Shown in pieces: positions 57,318-64,000 of a stretch of DNA of 64,000 nucleotides. Source of the DNA: Polytrichum commune (lineage: Eukaryota > Streptophyta > Polytrichopsida > Polytrichales > Polytrichaceae); assembly GCA_950295325.1 (NCBI GenBank), contig OX485804.1:61722533-61786532 (forward strand), written 5' to 3'. How positions within the stretch are numbered: the first letter of the stretch is position 1; the number at the start of each line of letters is the position of its first letter. Made by a program: the position numbers and the translations under genes. The notes below the pieces were generated by a model, which was not told the DNA's origin, searched no databases, and saw nothing but the letters and a program-made list of their open reading frames with translations.

Positions 57318-59783
57318 TTGGAATATCATATGAGAAGGGTAAGTGAAATTGAAAGTGAACATTCACACATTAGTTTTAGATTTACTCTTCGTTCATTTGA
57401 CGAAGAATCAGCTTGTGTTAAGTTTATTGACTTTAAAATTTATTTGGAACGTTTTGAAGCATTGTGGAGTACAAGGAGGACTAAAGACAAGCTATATTGG
57501 AGCTCGGAGGAGTGGCAACCTTCAAGCAACCAGATTCAAGTCCCCGACCTCCTATTTGTCCCATTTTTTGGTTTTTATCATTTCATTGCAATAAGTACAC
57601 AAAGAGCTTGGTCATTTTGGAGTGCATCGCATTCATTCAATGTTGCACAATAATACCAATGGAGGGGAATAAAGCAAGACATAGCTACTTATGTTGGTAG
57701 GTGTGAGATTTGCAACCGGGTTCAATCTAGCTTCAACATTTTGTTTCCCTTGTTACAGCCTTTGCTTATAATGAGCTTGGAATATCATTAGAGCTTGATT
57801 TTGTAGGGCCACTTGTACCTACACTTTGTGGGGTGAATATATGTCTTAGTTATGGTGGAGCATTTTAGCAACTAGATTGAGCTTGGTGCTTAACCTCAAA
57901 ACTCTACAAAGTTGGCTGCTACAATTTTTTTGACGGTTATTTATTACATTTTGGGACACTTGTTGACATTTTAACTAACTAAGGTAGGAGATGTCTTGGT
58001 GCATTCAAGTAATTGTGCACCAAAATTTTTATTGACCAACGAACAACATCACGAGATTATTTTGTAATAAGATGGGTGGGTTTAGACCATGAAACGGTAT
58101 TTGGGTGCAAGCATGGTAAAGTGGACCAAAAAATTGCTCCGGTATACTAAAACCATAATTGTTTTGGTCAAAGGCCTAAAAGTAGTAGTAAAATGTTGTT
58201 TAAATTGGATTTCTTTTCATGATGATCTTTGTTTTTGTGTTGAATACTCAAATGTAGAAAATCAAGTTGAGATCTTCAATACTTATCATTGAAATTGATG
58301 CTCAAAAGCAAATGGTTCAGCCTGCTTTTGGATGTAGATTTCATGACCTTAACTATTTTGAAGTTGGAATTTTCTTCCATATTCCTTGAATTCATTATCT
58401 ACTTGAAAGCATCATCACAAAAATTTATGGAAAACCATCAACTTTATGTAATTTTATCATACTTTAAACAAATTTTAGGTAGTCACTTGTTCAATATTAC
58501 CTACTTGCAGACCACTTGCAATGTCTTCTAAAATATGAAGACTTTCTTGGGAATTTTTTTGTCGTCATAATTTGCTTGGCTTTATAGAACAATTTTTGAA
58601 ATGTGTATGATTTTTTTCTTCACAAAATTTAAAGTTAGTTTATAGGTTTGAATCACTTTCACTGAACACTAGGCAGGGATTTGGAGTTGCCCACTTTACC
58701 GTGCTTGCACTCATTTGTGTAATCACAGGTTTATATTGAGACAACCATCATGATGGGGATTCAATATTTCTATGAATAGCCATATGTTACCAATTCAGTC
58801 AACAAACAATATTGATTTTTTATATCTCTAATTAGTTATTGTATGACAAAAAGCCAATTTTACCAAGTTCCGTGAAAGTGAAATTAGATATGGTTGTAGA
58901 ATTGGATGACCCAAGATTTTGGGCTCAATATTTATATAATCGAGTAGAGTTCCCTCAAAAAAACAATGCTACTAGCTTTAGAGTATTTATCTATTGCCTA
59001 ATAGTGCGACCTTTTGCGGTATGCTTACAAGCATAGTGGAGCTTATCGCCCTCGTTTGCAATGATCTTGTAAGAGAAATTATTTCTATATGCAAACATGA
59101 AGCTTTCACAACCTTAGATGTCAAGGTGGGCCATACCATCCTTTCTGTAAAGGAATTTTTTTCCATTTTTTTTTTTGAATGGATTAGTTAAGGATGGACA
59201 AGAATGACAAGCACATTCTAAGAATTGTACCTCTTATGATTTCCGTATTGGTTCATGAAGGTCCACCTTATCTTATATGTAGTGAGAAAAAAATACAGTA
59301 ACAAAGTTATCAAGTTACTAAATCCAATGCGGCTGGCATATAGCATGCTTAATTCTGCCCTTGACTTTCTGTCTTCAAGCAAGTGGGTTTGTCCATGTTC
59401 TAAGAAATCTTCAAGTTTTGCAACGACTTTGACATGGCACTCATTGTTTTTGTTAAGCTTAATCACCTTTGTATATGATGACAATACCAACATTCATGTT
59501 GATTCGGTATCGAATTTGTGACCTGAGAATTTGGTTGAAAAGTGCAAGAGAATTCAACATATGTTGAACATAACTAAGGACGGGCTTATCAAATGTACCC
59601 AACCTATACGTCTCTTTCACAGGTTTGTCAAATCTTCTTATTATCCGGCGTCCAACCAATGATCCCAACAATAAATGCGTGCAGGTTTGGGTAGTTTTTT
59701 TCATTACGACATTGAACAACATTTATTATTAATATAGGCTTAGTTGTTAGATAAGGACTCCATTAGTAGCTAAGGGGGGCAAT
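57318..59783 (+). pseudogene. Ty3/gypsy integrase remnant with polypurine tract
   Basis: Plus-strand fragments in gypsy order, with many stops and frameshifts. Pre-integrase stretch (57318-57470); RTKDKLYW (about 57472-57501); a foreign stretch of about 130 bp; HHCC zinc-domain end QDIATYVGRCEICNRVQ (57677-57727); integrase core SLDFVGPLVPTLCG (about 57790-57834); CTKILIDQRTTSRD (about 58014-58055). After the 610-bp insertion come PILPSSVKVKLDMVVELDDP and FWAQ (58854-58925), then TTLDVKVGHTILSVKE (59108-59155) and an HSKNC-type tail. A purine tract, AAGGGGGGCAA (59772-59782), precedes the LTR. Protease and RT are absent. Non-functional. Confidence 0.85.
58103..58712. mobile_element. GGGTGCAAGC TIR element, copy A (610 bp)
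   Basis: Inserted in the gypsy integrase. Ends GGGTGCAAGCATGGTAAAG and, reverse-complemented, GAGTGCAAGCACGGTAAAG. Flanked by ATTT on both sides (58099-58102, 58713-58716). Removing it lets integrase-derived sequence resume. Copy B, at 62945-63955, is the same length after subtraction of its nested insert. No transposase encoded. A 4-bp duplication with GGG termini does not fit the common plant superfamilies. Confidence 0.85.
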
Positions 59784-60600
59784 TGTGAATATGTTTATTC
59801 ATGTTGTTTATTACAAGATTTATAGTATTTGTTTTCAATATGTTATGTACAACGACGTATTATTACACGACGATCGTTAGATGACATAAGGTCATTAGTT
59901 ATTTTGGTCGGAATTTTTTTTAATATTAATTGATATTGTTGCTTAGTTCATCAATTAAGTGTGTTGGTGACTAGACCGGTTCATTGAACCATGTTACAAG
60001 TGGAAGGCATTCCAATTGATACAATGTCACTTCATGAAGTCATGTCATGCATCGTGATATGCCTCTTATTAGCGGAGCCTTAATCCACTTGGTAAGTTTA
60101 ATCCATGGAATGAAGACCAAGACTATGATCCACTTGATAAGATTGTGATGTTATTTATTCTCACTGTTTATCCATTGTAGATTATGTATTTTTGGTGTGC
60201 ATTATTACATGATAAATGGGACATGAATAAACTATTGAGAGTAAGAGGCTCCTCGCCAATAACAAGGCCCGCTTCTTTGAGCTCTCAACCTCTCCAGTGT
60301 ACAAGTTAAATGATTTGTTATTTGATTACGTATAATCTTTTATAAAGGGGCCTATAGTGAATCTAGAATCATCACAAAATTCAAACATAGTGATCGATGC
60401 ACACTAATTCTACTAGGTGCTTATTCCTAGTGAACCCAGTCCACTTCTTGGACCCTTAAGTCGTTTTAACGTACCTTTTAGGCATGAAATTGTTCATTGG
60501 TTTAAGAATATTCCATAAATTATAGTGTATACCAAGATTGCCTCCATTGAAGGACTCGCGTAACATTATTCACATCCATAACAGTGTTTTGTGGGATTGA
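59784..60600 (+). repeat. Putative 3' LTR of gypsy element
   Basis: Begins TGTGAATATG directly after the polypurine tract. Contains GCTCCTCGCCAATAACAAGG (60249-60268) and a TATA-like TTTTATAAAGGGG (60338-60350), a plausible LTR promoter. The 3' end could not be fixed because no 5' LTR is present for comparison; the stated end is approximate. Confidence 0.5.
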
Positions 60601-61267
60601 CAATATTATGTAGAACATTCCTCACGCATGGATTTTCATATTGGAGTTGAAATGAACCAAGGCACAATGAGAACTTGCTTGAGTATTGCAAGGGAACCTA
60701 TCGATAAATTTGCACTTATGGTATGATAATATAATAATGAAATACATACTTGAACTAGATTATCAATATTTATCAAATGACTACATGAATTTAGCATTGA
60801 TCATAAATTCTTAAAATTTCCTAATCATATTTAGATATTCATACATTCAAATGAACTTTGAGAATGCACATCTCTCATGATTTTTCCTGATGGATATGCC
60901 CATAGAATTGAGTATTTAACCCCCCCCCCAAAAAAATCCAAATTTAGAAGCTAGAAAGCTTAAATCTACTTAATGAATGAATGATTGAATGACTAGTATT
61001 TAGGTAATTTTGGACATTTTGATTAATCTTGGACAAAATCGGTGGTTGACATTATCGTCCAAACCCCCTCAATATTATGACTTCTTCCCACATCTTTGTC
61101 GTTGTACGTCATATGTGACTTCTATTGGATTTTTAATCATACATTTATGACGTTATAGTTGTATGTTTGCACTATGTTCTAGTATGTTATCACACAACGT
61201 GTACATCATTTACAACTATCCAAAAGTTTAGAATCACCAAAGTACCAATTGTATGTATGTGTGCAGC

Positions 61268-61302
<35 letters not shown>

Positions 61303-61793
61303 TATATATGTGAGGTGAATGTAAATGTGAGCCTAATGGCCCAATAACATACATGATTGAGTTGGGTAGCATTGTAGGGACCCATTGTATGCACAATGCA
61401 AGGGTTATAAGAAGGTGCAAGAATGAAGTTCTAACACTTCAAGTATTGATTAGTTAAGTGGAAGTCCCTACCGGCATAACGATTTGGTAATGAACAATTT
61501 TCAATTGTTCATGCTACGACTGGGAGACGACTCTAGTTTATCTTACCTCTAAAGAGGTGGAAGTGGAAGAGCACAACTTGTGGTTTGTTTGATGCAATGA
61601 AGGAATCCAAGGAGTTGTCCATTGGAATCTCCTTGGCCCTTTAGGTCCTCACTCTCAACCCTACAACAAACTTGGATGATCTCAATGGGTCCCATCACAA
61701 TAAGGTGTACCAAAATTGTGTCACTTGTTCGTGATACTCTTTTGAAAAGTTAGATTTTTATTATTTTGAACTCTACTTCAATTTATATTCAAG
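60601..61793. other. Intergenic DNA with (AT)n(AC)n(AT)n
   Basis: Compound microsatellite at 61266-61309 and a C run at 60920-60929. No gene recognised. Confidence 0.5.
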
Positions 61794-61797
61794 TCTT

Positions 61798-62551
61798 GGG
61801 GCCATTCACGGTTGGGGTACTACTTTTGGGTGTCTAACGGTTTAAGGACTTTTTTTGATAACTTCACATACTTGGTATAATTGGATTTGTATTGTGGAGC
61901 ATATTTTGGATCATACCTACATTTCATCCTCCATATTGAGTACAATGACAAAGTTAATTTAGAAGGAATAGGGTCATCTATGATATCCATTTGATTCCTT
62001 ACAGGACATTCAGGAGTGTTGTCTTACTTCCTGACCTTAGGATCAAGGAACGAAAAGGACAACAAGAATTAATCGAAATGATCCCAATTTTTTTCCTCAC
62101 AATTATCGTTCAAGTGTGTACCAATAGAACCAAATATGTATTGAATAGCAATTGCCCAACTTTACATGTGGCACCAAACATGTCCAAATATACATATACT
62201 CACGGCCACACGTAAAAGGAACGTCTAGTATTAGAATTGGACAAAAACAATTATATGAATGGACACATGACACTTTTACCAAGGTACCAAGATACATAAC
62301 AGGAAATAATTGACCACCAATGCACACCTAAATAGCAAAAAAATGCCACTGATGTGGCCTAGGGTTTAGGGTTTAGGGTGATTATTAAATAATAATAATA
62401 AATATTTTTTGATAAAGCTTATGAACTATCTACTTATTTATGTAAAATTTATTGATCAAATAATAGTAAATCATGATAAAAACCAAGATCAATGTGACAA
62501 AGTCCTTAAGTCCTTTGTCCCAAAAGTAGTACCCCAACCGTGAATGGCCCC
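61798..62551. mobile_element. GGGGCC TIR element (754 bp), apparent 4-bp TSD
   Basis: The ends are inverted repeats that begin GGGGCCATTCACGGTTGGGG and stay identical for about 32 bp (61798-61829 and 62520-62551), with weaker pairing to TTAAGGACTTT. Flanked by TCTT on both sides (61794-61797, 62552-62555). A short degenerate interior frame (YPFDSLQDIQECC, near 61985-62030) is unrecognised. It includes two to three TTTAGGG units. Confidence 0.8.
62360..62378 (+). repeat. Short telomere-type TTTAGGG tract
   Basis: TAGGGTTTAGGGTTTAGGG, matching the plant telomere heptamer for about 2.7 units, inside the 754-bp TIR element. Too short to be a telomere. Confidence 0.7.
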
Positions 62552-62555
62552 TCTT

Positions 62556-62940
62556 AGTACGATTATAGATATAATCATCACATTTTGTTTTTCATGATTT
62601 GTGATTTTTACCAATAATATTACCTCAAACATGCGTCGTTATGAACTGTAAAGACTCATGTTTAATGAGTCCTTAGTGAAACCTCTTATCGCGGTTGGGC
62701 CCAACTTTTAATCCAACATATAAGAGCTTCTAGATTTGAGTGGTCTATTTTTTTTTTGCATGCTTATGTGTAACATAGCCCTCAATAAGGGTTTGCTCTA
62801 AATCTCAGATATGCTCATGTATAACATTTTGCGTTTTGAGATCTAACGAAGAATTCACCTACTTGTGGTACCATCAACTTCTTTCATTGAAAAATGTCAA
62901 ACCCTAATCTCAAAATAGAAAGGCATGTCCGATGTTTTGG
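62556..62940. other. Intergenic DNA
   Basis: No features recognised. A T run lies at 62749-62758. Confidence 0.5.
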
Positions 62941-62944
62941 ATGG

Positions 62945-63955
62945 GGGTGCAAGCATGGTAAGGGCAAGCCCAGTGACCCTGCATGTGCATCTACATTTGC
63001 GCTTTCTCATCCGCGATGCAGATGCAGGATACTGGCCCAATCACCCTGCTATACCCTAAAATTGGATGTAAAATAATATAGGAAGTGCAGAACTCCCTGC
63101 ATTTCGGCGAGATATGCAGGGAGCCTGCTATTAGCTAAGGACAAACAACTTCATGGTGGCTTTTAACAGGGTTTGTTTAACAAGACAACTCAATATGGTA
63201 GGGCCGTAGAAAACTACAAATCATTTTAGAGGAAATCCCTGAGGTAGTAAGGTAGTAAGGTAGAATGAGTGGCCTGGGTCTGCATTTGCATTCTGGGTGG
63301 AGGCCACTTTTCATTCCCGGATGCAGATGCAGATCCAGGTTCGACTGGGCTTGCTCTAAAGTGGACCAAAAAGGTGCTCCGGTATACTAAAACCATAATT
63401 TTTTTGGTCAAAGGTCTAAAAGTAGTAGCAAAGCGATATTTAAATTGGATTTTTCTTTAGGGTGACCTCTGTTGTTGTGTTAAACACTCAAATGTAGAAT
63501 ATCAAGTTGAGATCTTCAATACTTAGCATCAAAAGTGATGCTCGAAAGCAATTGGTTGAGATTGGTTTTGGACGTAAATTTCATGACCTTAACTATTTCG
63601 AGGTTGGAATTTTTTTTTTATTCCTTGAATTCATTATCTACTTGATGGCATCATCACAAAACTTTGTAGAAAACCATTAATTTAATGTAATTATATCATA
63701 TTTAAAACAAATTTTGGACAATCACTTGTTCAATATCACCTACTTGCACACCACTTGCACCATCTTCTAAAATATGTAGACTTTTCTTGGAATTTTTTTT
63801 CGTCATCATAAATTGCTTGGCTTGGTAAATCAATATGTTTTTAAAATGTCTATGATTTTTTTTCACAATATTCAAAATTAGTACATAAAATTGAATCACT
63901 TTTACTTAACACTAGGCATGGATCTGGAGTTGTCCACTTTACCGTACTTGCACCC
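62945..63955. mobile_element. GGGTGCAAGC TIR element, copy B (613 bp plus nested insert)
   Basis: Ends GGGTGCAAGCATGGTAA and, reverse-complemented, GGGTGCAAGTACGGTAAAG. Flanked by ATGG on both sides (62941-62944, 63956-63959). 63360-63955 aligns closely along its length with copy A at 58118-58712. Interrupted near its left end by 62962-63356. Confidence 0.85.
62962..63356. mobile_element. PIF/Harbinger-type MITE (395 bp), TAA target duplication
   Basis: Ends GGGCAAGCCCAGTGACCC and, reverse-complemented, GAGCAAGCCCAGTCGAACC, with further pairing around TGCATCT. Flanked by TAA (62959-62961, 63357-63359). The empty site is present in copy A as GGTAAAGTGG (58116-58125). A 3-bp TWA duplication and G.GCNNNNCCA-like ends are classic for PIF/Harbinger. 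No transposase. Confidence 0.9.
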
Positions 63956-64000
63956 ATGGATGAAACATCAAATTTCTCTAAAAATGACATTTACATATGT

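Noticed and set aside
62360-62378. Telomere or telomeric insertion
   Set aside because: Fewer than three TTTAGGG units, inside a transposon; chance or a small relic.

Overview
This window looks like repeat-dense, AT-rich nuclear DNA from a land plant. It shows no bacterial gene density, no operons and no convincing intact gene. Almost every recognisable piece of protein belongs to a decayed plant-type retroelement: a Ty1/copia polyprotein, a Ty3/gypsy integrase, and two 5'-truncated LINEs of one family with an RNase H domain. From memory, these families resemble those of bryophytes (Marchantia-like liverworts). That is a weak inference, unchecked by any search. The setting fits gene-poor heterochromatin such as a pericentromere or sex chromosome, but the sequence cannot tell these apart.

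Layout. 0-5 kb: AT-rich DNA with diverged dispersed repeats. 5-9 kb: TA-flanked MITEs, a SINE-like copy, a dead LINE tail and a near-perfect 26-bp hairpin. 9-20 kb: dispersed repeat blocks, a tRNA-like stem structure, a CACTA-like foldback, a larger foldback and a 536-bp MITE. 21-22.5 kb: a decayed coiled-coil reading frame split by a SINE-like insertion with a 12-bp target duplication. 23.5-24.3 kb: a GC-rich island with a 25-C run and a possible terminal exon. 26-29 kb: a dispersed repeat interrupted by a 912-bp TIR element with 8-bp target duplications; the empty site survives at 52.3 kb. 29.4-29.9 kb: a minisatellite of about 22 units. 32-34.5 kb: a copia element that has lost its RT/RNase H. 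35.6-36.2 kb: a LINE tail followed by three stem-loops. 40.1-40.9 kb: the second 8-bp-TSD element. 42-50 kb: more MITEs and TIR elements. 52-55 kb: the empty-site repeat, then a stretch with few repeats. 57-60.6 kb: a gypsy remnant split by a 610-bp TIR element, ending in a polypurine tract and 3' LTR. 61.8-64 kb: a 754-bp TIR element, then the sister of the 610-bp element carrying a nested PIF/Harbinger-type MITE.

The genes do not work together as a pathway. What the window records is layered transposition, and several insertions can be read precisely because an uninterrupted copy or a matching target duplication lies in the same window. The items most worth following are the 8-bp-TSD family with exchanged internal cores, the GGG-ended families with apparent 4-bp target duplications, the MITE subfamilies that share a core but have different ends, and the LINE 3' stem-loop series.
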